From the NCBI RefSeq assembly GCF_963855985.1, contig NW_026973566.1, forward strand, positions 992,001 to 1,056,000: a stretch of 64,000 nucleotides of DNA. The letters run 5' to 3'. Position 1 is the stretch's first letter; every line of letters starts with the position of its first letter. Shown here piece after piece: positions 21,271 through 31,145 of the stretch. The position numbers and the translations under genes are program-made. The DNA comes from Ostrinia nubilalis. Taxonomy: Eukaryota > Arthropoda > Insecta > Lepidoptera > Crambidae. The notes under the pieces were generated by a model. It had not been told where the DNA came from and made no database searches. It saw only the letters and a program-made list of their open reading frames with translations.

Positions 21271-21690
21271 GAAATATCGTTTTTACAGTCAGTATCTGAA
21301 TTACCCTACTGACTACCTGAAAGTGTTATTTTTATTAAATTTAAAATTTTATTGCTGTTGTTCCTACTTAACAATGATTTCGCCATAAAAGTTGGACATA
21401 AATTTAATCGATCTTTTCGCTGCATCAAGTTTTTAGCGCATTGAAAAGAAGCATAATTAGATCATGGAGTAGGACTCTCGTTCATGAAACTGTCGGTTTG
21501 TTTGTTGATTAAACAAGACTATGCTTTTGATTAAAACAAAGTAATAAACAAGACAGCCACTCCATCTATCAAATACCTTAGATGCTGACAAAATTTTGGA
21601 CTCTTTAAAGCTATTTTTGAGATGGTTTGGTTGCGTTTTTTCTTAGACTTTTCATGGCCATTAAAAACAAATATCCTCAAAGGGGTGCCC
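21271..21690. other. No gene seen
   Basis: AT-rich, without a supported feature. Confidence 0.5.
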
Positions 21691-22315
21691 TCTCAGACGC
21701 ATAACATTTTTCATCATAATTTAGTTTGGCATAACAGTATTTGCATAAAGTTTTTTCGCATAAACTTTGATATGCATAGTATTCTAAATGCATAATGGTT
21801 TCTTAGGCATAATAATAACTTTCTCTAATTTTCAATACCATAATTTAAATAATCATAAATGTAAAGAACATAATTTTTATATACATAAAGTTTGTTTTTA
21901 ATAAAATACTATAAACATAATTTAATTATTTATAACATTTAAAGTCATAAATATTGTCTATAAGAGCAACCAACATTGAAGAGTAAATAATTATGTATTT
22001 GTGATGTTGCGAACGATCCTCCTTCCACCTTTATACCATTTCGGCCTATAGATTTGCAAAAACTAAATTCTCTGTATCATTGTCATTTTTGTTCTTAATT
22101 TTGACCTGTCTCTTAGAAAACTTAAGCTCGTGAAAATACATTCTGTTTGATCTCGAATCCCTCTTATCTATTATAACGCACATATTATACAGTCCACATT
22201 TCTTTTACAACATTAAGCTTGCCTGGTCTGAAATTATGTTGATCCCGACTGGCCGTGGTCTCTTCCACGTGGTACTAGTCTGCCCTATACTAGAGTGTAA
22301 TTTAAAAGCCGGAGG

Positions 22316-22487
22316 CGCGGAGGGAGTGCGGTTCTCGCTCGCTGTAACATATATCCGGCAGCCGTGCGAGCTGGAGCGGCTGAGGCTGGTCGCCTAAGGC
22401 GACCAGCAAGCCGAAGCTGCGGAAGTGAGCGTGGCATGCCGGGTATATGTTACGCCAGAGCGGAAGGACCGCACTTCCCGCAGCGCC
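22316..22487. repeat. GC-rich imperfect palindrome
   Basis: GCTGGTCGCC and GGCGACCAGC flank a 3-base centre near 22,396. Outward, GCTGTAACATATATCCGGC pairs with GCCGGGTATATGTTACGCC and AGTGCGG with CCGCACT. Its composition contrasts sharply with the AT-rich flanks. Confidence 0.7.
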
Positions 22488-22504
22488 GGAGATAAGGCAA
22501 TCCT

Positions 22505-22785
22505 AATGCTTGCTTGCATGCTTGCTTGCTTGCTTGCATGCGTGCTTCCTTGCTGCTTGCTTGCATGCTGCTTGCTTGCATGCTTGCATGCTTGCTGCTT
22601 GCTTGCATGCTTGCTTGCTGCTTGCTTGCAGGCTTGCTTGCTGCTTGCTTGCAGGCTTGCTTGTTTGCATCCTTGCTTGCATGCATGCTTACATGCTTCC
22701 TTGCAGCTTGCTTGCATGCTTGCTGTTTGATTGCATGCTTGCTGCTTGCTTGCATGCTTGTTTACATGCTTGCTTGTCTATTTAT
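22505..22785 (+). repeat. TTGC/ATGC minisatellite
   Basis: About 280 bp of TTGCTTGCATGC units with TGCTGC variants. All six frames stay open and give Ala-Cys-Leu or Lys-Gln-Ala-Ser repeats, which is a result of the repeat and not evidence of coding. Confidence 0.95.
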
Positions 22786-23095
22786 ATTTGTTAACTTATA
22801 TTTTATATGTATAACATTTTTATATTTCATATTTGTAAAAATTATGGTATTTTGTATATTATGAATGGTAATATTTATGGCATTGGTTTAGATGCCAATA
22901 AATGTTATGCCTAGAAATCGTTATTAAAAAAACAAGAATACAGAAAAAATATATACTAAAATATTATTATAATAAAAGTGGTTATGGCAAAAAAAAAATG
23001 CATTATGATTTATTCTGTATGAACGTTATGCGAAATGATGAGTATGCCAAAAAACTTTATGCACTCTTAAATTATGACAATATTTTAACATTTTA

Positions 23096-23546
23096 ACAGT
23101 AAACTTAAAGCTTAGTTACAACAGGATATTGCAAAATTCCCACGAGAACAGGAATTGGCGGGAAAATCCTTTTGTATGACTGACTCACTGACATATCAAC
23201 GCACAGCCTAAACGGCTAAACGTAGGCACTTGAAATTTGGAAGGGACGTAGCTTAGGTACCGTAGAGGTGCACTAAGAAAGGAATTCCCGAAATTTCCAC
23301 GGAAACGGGAATTACCGGGAAAATCCTTTTGTATGAAAAATCTAAACCGCTAAAGTTAGACGCTTGAAATTTGGCATGCAGGTCCCTTAGTAAACTTAAA
23401 ACTTAGTTACAACAGGATATTGCAAAATTCCCACGGGAACCGGAGTTAGCGTGAAAAAACATTTGTATGAAAAAATCTAAACCGCGTAAGATAGTTGAAG
23501 GGGGCAAAACGGGATCCACGCGTACGAAGTCGCGGGCGGCCGCTAG
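23096..23546 (+). mobile_element. Non-autonomous Helitron-like element, 3' part
   Basis: Two to three ~130-bp units (AAACTTAAAGCTTAGTTACA, GGATATTGCAAAATTCCC) end at GGATCCACGCGTACGAAGTC, then GCGGGCGGCCGCTAG at 23,546, followed by T. The terminal hairpin plus CTAG|T fits a Helitron 3' end. It is the plus-strand match to 2,637-2,690. Confidence 0.65.
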
Positions 23547-23680
23547 TACCTTAATATATTTGTCGCAGACGGTCATGAGTACGGACACTAAAGTGAAACG
23601 CAAGTGCGCCACCTAGCGGCGAACCGGCGCAACACCGCTTTGGCGCGCTTCGACAGAGTCGTAACGGTCACGGCGGGACG

Positions 23681-24800
23681 GATCGAACCTCAGATCATAG
23701 AAGGGAATAGATGTGAAACGGGGGCGTGGCGCGTGTCTCCGCGATATGCCCAGAAACGAACATCGGCCGCGTAGCTAGGTTAGTCGCGATTCAGTCGTAC
23801 TAAGGAAATGTTCTCCGATATTTTGAATAATGCGTCGTTACGTGCAATAAAACAAGTGAAACGAAAGAACTACAGGAACAATGGAGTCATTTACTACATG
23901 TAAGTATTGCAAATCCAATGGTATTTTGCTTATAAATAAAAAAAACTAAACTTTTTTACGAACGAATTCAGTGCCGTAACAGTTACTGCGATATCGAATC
24001 AGTGGTGATAAAAATTCTAACACACTTGTACATTGACGATTTAGTTAGCAACCACTTTATGTCATGCTCAACTACTGCGCAATGTATTTAATTTCTTCCG
24101 ATATCCACTGTCGTGTGAAAATACACAGTACGGCCGCATGTGCCGGTCGTAACATAGTGCCGTGCTCGTGTTCTAATGCGGTTTCCTATTATCGATAAAT
24201 AGAAGTAAATTATTATTTTCTATTTTCTAATTTTGAATGAAAAAATCATGAGTTGCTTGCGATTTTTAAGTTTTTACAAAAACAATAACAATAGTAGAAG
24301 GGATTAGTAACTGTCAACTATGTAATTACTATAAGAGCTAGTTGAAAGCCTAATATAGGCATTATTTTTGATAAACATATGCGGTACGCAGATCGCCATA
24401 ATTAAAAAGTAAATGCGTGATAGTAGTTAATAATAACGTATAATAATAAAAAGGTTTTCATACATAAGCATTTTGTGAAATCAGTTTCGATCCTTGCCCC
24501 TAGCGATTTAAAGTATCGATATCTTGTCGACTCCATTTTATCTTTGTTCTCTCACTAGCGTTTTCAATGTGTGCGTCACGTCACGCGGCCATTGATTGGC
24601 CATAAGACATGCCTTCTGGCCAATCACAGCACTTTTAAGCCAGTTGCACATGTTGTCGTAGACTCTCAGTTGCTTTGTTTTTACACAGTTGAATGTGTGT
24701 GTGGGAGCTGTGGTGGGGGAAATGTGGGGACACTGGTTCTCGTTGTAGTTGCGCGCGACTTCATATCTATTCTCTTTCTATGATCTGAGGATCGAACTCA
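23681..24800. mobile_element. Possible inverted-repeat element (CCTCAGATCATAGAA ends)
   Basis: GAACCTCAGATCATAGAA...GAATAGAT at 23,685-23,712 is matched in inverse by ATCTATTC...TTCTATGATCTGAGG at 24,766-24,790. In between, ATGGAGTCATTTACTACATG|gtaagt-like sequence at 23,881-23,905 resembles a short first exon with a splice donor, but nothing downstream confirms it. No transposase is recognised. Superfamily unknown. Confidence 0.35.
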
Positions 24801-25348
24801 CTTTCGCTCCGGACGCCGACAAGAGAAGACATCGTCACGGAACTGTCCCACGTTTCACCTAGTGCCTATTTTATCGCTCGACGAAGTCTAGATTGTAATA
24901 CTAAGAACTAAGTGCTGATTTTGAACTCTATTTGACGATCATTAAAAGTGTTCGAACACAAGTCTCATTCTCATTGCACGATACCCTATTTCGCCCACAA
25001 TATCTGAGGTTCGAATCCCTGACGAGCCGACATCAGAATTGGGATCGAATCGTGCAATTGAGATCACTTTCAACGATATTGATACCAACACGTTAATGAA
25101 GAGGCCAACATTTGCGACGTGCTATTTTGGACCAACAAAATAAGAACATACCTACCTATACCTACTACCGGCAAGCTCCTTTGGCATCCAGGAACCGCTC
25201 GCTCGCTGGTCGTTCACTGGGCCTCGACCAACGTCGTCTCACCCGGTGGGCTAGTACCGCGCTGAGGGCGGGGTAGTGGTGTCAAAGTCGAGCTGAGGGT
25301 ATGCCCGGAAAATAACCGGCCAGAAGGTTGAAGGATTGGCTCACAGCA
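24801..25348. other. No gene recognised
   Basis: It contains GGTTCGAATCCCTGACGAG (25,012), which resembles a tRNA T-arm, but no tRNA can be folded around it. The last 150 bp is GC-rich and leads into the tandem repeat. It may be leader sequence of an unidentified element. Confidence 0.4.
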
Positions 25349-25490
25349 TTGGACCGGCGCGGGACGGCGGTCAAGCTCACAATTACGTTGGACCGGCGCA
25401 GGACGGCGGTCAAGCTCACAGCATTGGACTGGCGCGGGGTGGTGGTCAAGCTCACGGCAATGGACGGCGGCGGCGGTCAAGTGGAGAACA
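25349..25490 (+). repeat. GC-rich tandem repeat, four units of 36-39 bp
   Basis: Units start TTGGACCGGCGCGGGACGGC and end TCAAGCTCACA, at about 25,349, 25,388, 25,424 and 25,460. The last is degenerate. All frames are open through the array, but I see no protein family. Confidence 0.85.
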
Positions 25491-25814
25491 TTGAACCGGC
25501 GTGGCCCGGAACGAGGTTGCCCGCGAGTACTCTTGGATCACACACAAGGGTGAGCGATATTGTTTTTCATTTGATTCATTTGCTGAATACTTGTTGTTGT
25601 TGGTTAAAGATTGTCGCCAAGATTGAGTGGCAGACGTTTCAATAATGTTACTGTAATGACCGGTATAGGTCAAATACAAGTAGTCAGCACAGAATACATT
25701 TTATGTTGTGTAATGATTAACGATCGAATTGGAGGAATGCCCATCAGTCTAGTGCCGATTGATTAGTAATAACGATGATTTGAGTAATGATATTAGTGAT
25801 GTAAAGGCCACTGA

Positions 25815-26092
25815 GTGATAGTCACAGGGATGACTACCACTATGTTCGTAATCACAGGGATGATTGCGATGTGTGATGTAATCACAGGGATGATTACATA
25901 ATTTTGACTTGATGACTGACCATAGACTTTCGACTTATGACGATATCGTGATCACAGGGATGATTGCGATTAGTAATGTAGTCACAGGGATGATTACATT
26001 ATTTTGAAACCTATAGTCACAGGGATGACTTGGGGTGTAGTGTGCAGTTACAGGGATAATTGCAATAGTAGTCACAGGGATGATTACTTTAT
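25815..26092 (+). repeat. Array of eight small hairpins with constant CAGGGA loop (first block)
   Basis: The core TCACAGGGATGA (or TTACAGGGATAA) occurs at about 25,821, 25,851, 25,881, 25,951, 25,981, 26,016, 26,047 and 26,071. The six-base loop CAGGGA never changes. The bases on both sides change but stay complementary for 5-9 pairs (TGTAATCA/TGATTACA, TAGTCA/TGACTA, TGCAGTTA/TAATTGCA), often with G-T pairs allowed. This is what a set of RNA hairpins under structural constraint would look like. Spacing is irregular (24-70 bp). No frame spans the array. Confidence 0.85.
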
Positions 26093-26099
26093 TTTTTAT

Positions 26100-26281
26100 C
26101 GCAATTTAGGCTTTATACTACGCAGATCTCAGGGGTTTAAGAACATCGGAGCCATCGTCGCACTTTATAACGCGTTAGTTAGAAGTCACCTCGAATGTAA
26201 CTCGGTTGTTTGGTCACCACACGAAACCAAGTACAGCATGATGCTCGAGCGGATTCAGAACAAATTTATAAGATATTTATA
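26100..26281 (+). pseudogene. LINE G, ORF2 thumb region (first part)
   Basis: The frame includes LGFILRRSQGF, then YNALVRSHLECNSVVWSPHE, then MLERIQNKFIRYLY, the region after the RT palm in CR1/Jockey-type ORF2. It is 5'-truncated at ~26,095 and interrupted at 26,281 by the DNA transposon. It resumes at 30,060 in frame if one TA is counted once. Confidence 0.75.
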
Positions 26282-26650
26282 CACCACTACATTGTTATCA
26301 CCGAAAAAAAAAATTTTGGGTAATGAGTTATTGATACTGATCCTATTTATGCAAAAAAAAAGTTAAATAAAGCTACTCAAAATTTCATCCCAAAATTGGT
26401 AATATTTGGACACACGCGTCGCTAGCACTATTTACCACAAAATATAACAGAAGACAAACTCCATACTAAACGCGCTCGAGCCACGCACACATAGACACCG
26501 CTCTAGCAAGACTGTCTTGGACGAATGCGAGCGCGACGCGTCGACGTGGCGCGAGCGCGACAGACGTTCGCCACACGTTCGCTGTGGTTCGCTTGAGTCA
26601 CGCGCCGGTCAACCGCCTGTGATATTATTTTGTTTTGCGAAATTGACGAA

Positions 26651-26760
26651 AATGAGTGAACAGAAAAAGTCGTATTATAATTGTTCGGTATTTGGTTGCT
26701 TAAACTCATCATTAAATACCGAATTTTCATTTTTTAAATTACCAGTTGATTCGGGGAGGT
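26651..26760 (+). CDS. THAP-domain exon (partial), probably of a transposase
   Basis: The frame starts MSEQKKSYYNCSVFGCLNSS and continues through SFFKLPVDSGR, where GAG|gtaagtaag at 26,758-26,767 is a canonical splice donor. N-C-x4-C followed by an aromatic-rich SFFKLP block is the start of a THAP zinc finger (C-x2-4-C-x35-50-C-x2-H). The second zinc half would be in the next exon, which I cannot find because the Helitron and the inner copy interrupt the region. A GC-rich upstream stretch (26,460-26,620) could be the promoter. Confidence 0.55.
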
Positions 26761-26859
26761 AAGTAAGTTATTTATTTGAATTTCAATTGAAATTGAAAGC
26801 CAACTCAATTATTAGGAATATCGAATTGTTTTAGAGAGGTTTTATGAATTATTGGATAA

Positions 26860-27053
26860 CTAGCTTTTGCCCGCGGCTTCACCCGCGTGAAATTCAGTTT
26901 GTCACAGATCGTCATAAATTATAGCCTATATGTTATTCTGGGTTATAAACAATAATACTGTAAAGTTACATCAAAATCCGTTCAGTAGTTTTTGCGTGAA
27001 AGAGCAACAAACATCCAGACATCCAAACTTTCGCATTTATAATATTAGTTGGA
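26860..27053 (-). mobile_element. Short non-autonomous Helitron, complete
   Basis: On the minus strand it starts TCCAACTAATATTATAAATG and ends GCGGGTGAAGCCGCGGGCAA then AAGCTAG, i.e. 5' TC, a GC-rich hairpin and 3' CTAG, inserted between A (26,859) and T (27,054). This end pair is typical of the common ~200-bp lepidopteran Helitron family. No coding capacity. It lies within the intron-like part of the THAP-bearing element. Confidence 0.8.
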
Positions 27054-27404
27054 TAATAGTGTCAACCACTCAACTAAATAATACTTCTTTCTCGTGTATT
27101 TGTTTGCAAACTATTACTATAATAACGTACTAAATACACCACTACATTTTTATCACCGGAAAAAAAAAATCTGGGTAATGAGTTATTGATACTGATCCTA
27201 TTTATGCAAAAAAAAAAGTTAAATAAAGCTACTCAAAATTTCATCCCAAAATTGGTAATATTTGGACACACGCGTCGCTAGCACTATTTACGCTCAACGC
27301 AAGGCCGCCCGTTACTATGGAGAGAGATGCGACGTTGCCGGCCCGACGCTTCCTAAAGGCGGCGGTGTACGTTTGTTGTGCGGCCATTATCACCCGCGAG
27401 CCAC

Positions 27405-27451
27405 GAGCGAGAGGGCGGCGCGGGGCCGCGGCCCGCGCCGCCCTCTCGCTC
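27405..27451. repeat. GC-rich perfect 20-bp hairpin
   Basis: GAGCGAGAGGGCGGCGCGGG and its exact complement flank a 7-base loop (GCCGCGG). The outer copy has only one arm at 28,895-28,920. Confidence 0.9.
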
Positions 27452-27747
27452 TTCCGGCCGCCGGCCGCGGTCGGTCAGTTGCGCGCGCGCGAGCTCTTTA
27501 TCGGTCGTGAAGTGTCTTGTTAACATTGTATCAATCAAGTCAATAGTGTCGTGCAATTATTACGTTGTCTTACCAATTCACCTCACGTGAATACGTGTTA
27601 ATGATACGTGCATTATTATTCTTGGCCGGAGAAATTGTGTAGTGCAGTTTTGCGACTGTACCGGGACAGCCACACTTCAGCACGATGCAGGGTGCTTATC
27701 AAAGCATTGAATTTTGCCGGTCCTAAGGCCGATCCTAAGCCCGGGTA
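27452..27747 (+). promoter_or_regulatory. GC-rich block and exon-like stretch with splice donor (inner copy)
   Basis: A CpG-rich block with GGTCGGTCAGTTGCGCGCGC leads into ~250 bp that end at AAGCCCGG|gtaagtatg at 27,747. The layout suggests a promoter and a 5' exon. ATG codons within it give only short frames. The same block recurs in the outer copy at 28,930-29,222. Confidence 0.4.
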
Positions 27748-28929
27748 AGTATGAAGGGAAAGTTGAATTATTTTTATTATTTTACCTAAGCGCCTACTAA
27801 AACCACCATCTAAAACTGTTCGCACCACTCAGCTGTTATGGCGGATCTTAAATTCACGAACTACGAACGACGCGCGATCTCAATTGGAGTTACACAGTAG
27901 GTATTATTATTAACTAGTGTTAAAAACTCACAGAAATACAACGTGACGTATTACGTAATTACTAAATTACTGTTTTCGTCCTTTGCCCTGCGTTCAATTA
28001 CAATTCTAATTACCTACTTGAAATGTTGCAATAAAAATAGCCTAAGATAGGTAGCTAAGTAATACATTATTATTATTCTGTGATGATAACACTGAAAGCC
28101 GCTGTTTTGGCAGATCTTTGAATTACAAATTTCTTTTAAAGTCGTAGTAGCCTCGTAACGACACATTGGTGTGTATTCGTAACGTATTCACAGTAGGTAG
28201 GTATTTCATTGTATTATTAACTTACAATTAGTGTTAACAGTCAGAATACCACGTAAAGAAGTACGTAAGTGTAATGAAACACTTATTAGAACTCAAAATT
28301 ACTTGAAATGTTGCATTATAATGGTCTAAATTAGTAATAATAACGCTGGAAGCGTGGTCAAGGTGTGAGCGAGACAGACAGATCAATGTGCGAGCGCGTA
28401 CGACTACTCTACTGAATGAACGAGCAGCGGAGTGGCCCAGCTGTGACGCGTAAAATAGGGACTAAAGAAAATTTAATAAAAAAATTAACTTTATAAAAAT
28501 TTAATTTTTTTTTTTTACTTTATAATTTTCACACATTTCTACATAACCTGTTAAAAATTTTCCGGTGATAAAAAAGTAGTAGTGTATAAATAAGTATACG
28601 TGGATATCTGTTATTGTCTTTCTTGCATAGTATTAAGACTAACATTTTTCTATCATAACGAAATAAACGCAACACATGACAAGACAACCCTAGCGCGACG
28701 GCCGAGCGTGCGAGCGAGAGAGGTATGCAAAGCGAGGTACATACATGAGTTTACCTTCTGTTATATTTTGTGTATTTACGCTCAACGCAAGGCCGCCCGT
28801 TACTATGGAGAGAGATGCGACGTTGCCGGCCCGACGCTTTCTAAAGGCGGCGGTGTACGTTTGTCGTGCGGCCATTATCGGGCGGGTGCCCGCGGCCCCG
28901 CGCCGCCCTCTCGCTCGCCCGGCGGTCGG

Positions 28930-29222
28930 CCGCGGTCGGCCGCGGTCGGTCAGTTGCGCGCGCGCGAGCTCTTGATCGGTCGTGAACTGTCTTGTTAACA
29001 TTGTAACAATCAAGTCAATAGTGTCGTGTAATTATTACGTTGTCTTACCAATTCACCTCACGTGAATACGTGTTAATGATACGTGCATTATTATTCTTGG
29101 CCGGAGAAATTGTGTAGTGCAGTTTTGCGACTGTACCGGGACAGCCACACTTCAGCACGATGCAGGGTGCTTATCAAAGCATTGAATTTTGCCGGTCCTA
29201 AGGCCGATCCTAAGCCCGGGTA
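28930..29222 (+). promoter_or_regulatory. GC-rich block and exon-like stretch with splice donor (outer copy)
   Basis: Nearly identical to 27,452-27,747, including GTCAGTTGCGCGCGCGCGAG and the AAGCCCGG|gtaagtatg donor. Conservation of this block between copies is expected from common descent and does not by itself show function. Confidence 0.4.
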
Positions 29223-30059
29223 AGTATGAAGGGAAAGTTGAATTATTTTTATAATTTTACCTAAGCGCCTACTAAAACCAACATCTAAAACTGTTCGCAC
29301 CACTCAGCTGTTATGGCGGATCTTAAATTCACGAACTACGAACGACGCGCGATCTCAATTGGAGTTACACAGTAGGTATTATTATTAACTAGTGTTAAAA
29401 ACTCACAGAAATACAACGTGACGTATTACGTAATTACTAAATTACTGTTTTCGTCCTTTGCCCTGCGTTCAGTTACAATTCTAATTACCTACTTGAAATG
29501 TTGCAATAAAAATGGCGTAAGATAGGTAGGTAAGTAATACATTATTATTATTCTGTGATGATAACACTGAAAGCCGCTGTTTTGGCAGATCTTTGAATTA
29601 CATATTTCTTTTAAAGTCGTAGTAGCCTCGTAACGACACATTGGTGTGTATTCGTAACGTATTCACAGTAGGTAGGTATTTCATTGTATTATTAACTTAC
29701 AATTAGTGTTAACAGTCAGAATACCACGTAAAGAAGTACGTAAGTGTAATGAAACACTTATTAGAACTCAAAATTACTTGAAATGTTGCATTATAATGGT
29801 CTAAATTAGTAATAATAACACTGGAAGCGTGGTCAAGGCGTGAGCGAGACAGACAGATCAATGTGCGAGCGCGTACGACTACTCTACTGAATGAACGAGC
29901 AGCGGAGTGGCCCAGCTGTGACGCGTAAAATAGGGACTAAAGAAAATTTAATAAAAAAATTAACTTTATAAAAAATTTAATTTTTTTTTTTACTTTATAA
30001 TTTTCACACATTTCTACATAACCTGTTAAAAATTTTCCGGTGATAAAAAAATAGTGGTG

Positions 30060-30566
30060 TATATGAGACGGTACGGGGTGTACCCATTTTACCCGTTGAA
30101 GTATCCCACCTTATTCGTTCTGGGCATGGTGGGGTATAACGAACTCAGGGTGAGGAGGGAACTCGCACTGTCCATATATATTTTTAAATTGATGCGAGGC
30201 AAGGTGAGTAACCCTGAGCTCCTGGGACACATACGGTGGAGCGTGCCCAGCCGCTACGTGGAGCGGAGGCGGCGGCCGCGGCTGCTGGACACGCCGCGCA
30301 CGCGCACGCTCCTGCTGCGGGAGGCACCGCTCACTCGCGCCATGCGCCTTATTAATACGTTAGCGGATCAAATTGATTTATTTGCTTGCTCTCTGAATGA
30401 GTTCACAATAGCTGCTCTATACGTGATTTGTTATTGTTAAGATTATTAGAATATGGTTATAGATATAAGTTTAGATTAAGCATTATTTAACAAAGTATGT
30501 TATACTATCGCATTAGGCGTCAACCTGTAATGATAGTTATTAAGTGTGGAAAATAAATAAATAAAT
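30060..30566 (+). pseudogene. LINE G, ORF2 C-terminus and 3' tail (second part)
   Basis: The frame continues YMRRYGVYPFYPLKYPTLFV and ends ADQIDLFACSLNEF...VICYC at 30,440, matching C-termini of this LINE group. About 100 bp of 3' untranslated sequence and an AAAT-repeat tail (30,550-30,566) follow. A ~90-bp piece of the hairpin array lies on both sides of the LINE (26,002-26,090 and 30,571-30,655), which I read as an unusually long target duplication. Confidence 0.75.
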
Positions 30567-30570
30567 AAAA

Positions 30571-30722
30571 TTTTGAAACCTATAGTCACAGGGATGACTT
30601 GGGGTGTTTGTGCAATTACAGGGATAATTGCAATAGTAGTCACAGGGATGATTACTAGTGAAAGTGATTGTTACAGGGATAACATTCACTCATTTTGAGA
30701 GTCACAGGGATGGCTTTCAAAG
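30571..30722 (+). repeat. CAGGGA hairpin array, second block (five hairpins)
   Basis: Cores at about 30,585, 30,614, 30,639, 30,669 and 30,701. Stems include TGCAATTA/TAATTGCA (perfect, where block 1 has a G-T pair at the same place), TAGTAGTCA/TGATTACTA, TGTTA/TAACA and AGTCA/TGGCT. The first three are the duplicated partners of the last three in block 1, and the last two are new. Together the blocks hold 13 hairpins, 10 if the duplicated part is counted once. Confidence 0.85.
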
Positions 30723-31145
30723 TTGTGGCACTTACATACCTACTATTCATGATGCTTTCTTTATATTTGACTGAACAGCACTTGTACTTTTTGGCTTTTC
30801 TCTAGTATTTTCGTTAAAGTACGATTTATAGGACAAAGGTAGTTTTCAGTTGATGAATTTTCATGTTTTACCATCTGGTAAAAGGTAGTTGTTTGCAAAT
30901 TACTATTACGTCCAATCAAGTGATAATTTAATCTTGATTCAAAATAATTTTTGGTTTGGCTCAGTGGTACAAATGGTATCAAAAAAGGTGGCCGTTAAGA
31001 ACATGCAATAAATTACGTCACGTGCTCAATCACGCGTGACCTCGGCTGAGTTTACATTGAATGAAGATGTTATTGTAAATTATTTGGTTCCTAGGTGGTA
31101 GCAGTGGTAGGTTCACCACTGATGTGAATATTATCGATACGGACG
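30723..31145. other. No gene seen
   Basis: AT-rich with one short palindromic TCACGTGC/GCGTGA-type stretch near 31,018-31,040. Nothing I can assign. Confidence 0.5.

Larger units (their letters stand above)
21694..23095. mobile_element. Inverted-repeat element with recurring GCATAA motifs
   Basis: GCATAAAGTTTTTTCGCATA at 21,743 is mirrored by TATGCCAAAAAACTTTATGC at 23,043. Further GCATAAC/GTTATGC motifs occur near both ends (21,694, 21,728, 21,770, 21,810; 22,900, 22,985, 23,025), as subterminal binding repeats would. The exact ends are not resolved and no transposase is seen. The middle carries a GC-rich palindrome and a long minisatellite. Confidence 0.45.
27137..28584. mobile_element. 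Inner copy of the CACCACTAC-ended DNA transposon
   Basis: It starts CACCACTACATTTTTATCAC and ends at GTAGTAGTG, flanked by TA (27,135-27,136 and 28,585-28,586). The first ~155 bp match the outer copy's left end and the rest (27,290-28,584) matches the outer copy's right part (28,777-30,059) with few differences. It therefore is an internally deleted relative that jumped into another copy, and it lacks the THAP exon. Confidence 0.75.
26282..30059. mobile_element. DNA transposon with CACCACTAC ends and TA duplication (outer copy)
   Basis: Ends are inverted: CACCACTACATTGTTATCAC at 26,282 and the complement of CCGGTGATAAAAAAATAGTG plus GTG at 30,059. TA flanks both sides (26,280-26,281 and 30,060-30,061). 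Removing the element restores the LINE G frame. The left 0.85 kb carries a THAP-domain exon and the right 1.47 kb a GC-rich exon-like block. A shorter relative (27,137-28,584) and a Helitron are nested inside. A THAP domain with short duplications would fit ISL2EU-like transposons, but P and Kolobok transposases also have THAP domains, so the superfamily is open. Confidence 0.7.

Noticed and set aside
22394..22864. Several overlapping Cys/Ala/Leu- or Lys/Gln/Ala-rich open frames
   Set aside because: They are forced open by the TTGC minisatellite on both strands and have no family features.
25008..25030. tRNA-like GGTTCGAATCC box
   Set aside because: No acceptor stem, D arm or anticodon arm can be placed around it. 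It may be part of an element leader.
25815..26092. CRISPR array
   Set aside because: Spacing is irregular, the repeat is only ~12 bases with variable stems, the spacers are not of equal length and the genome is eukaryotic.
27262..27590. Arg/Ala-rich frames in the GC-rich block of the DNA transposon
   Set aside because: They result from high GC content and the hairpin, overlap on both strands, and differ between the two copies by frameshifts.
30054..30440. Stand-alone basic protein at 30,054-30,440
   Set aside because: It is the C-terminus of LINE G, continuing 26,100-26,281 across the transposon insertion.
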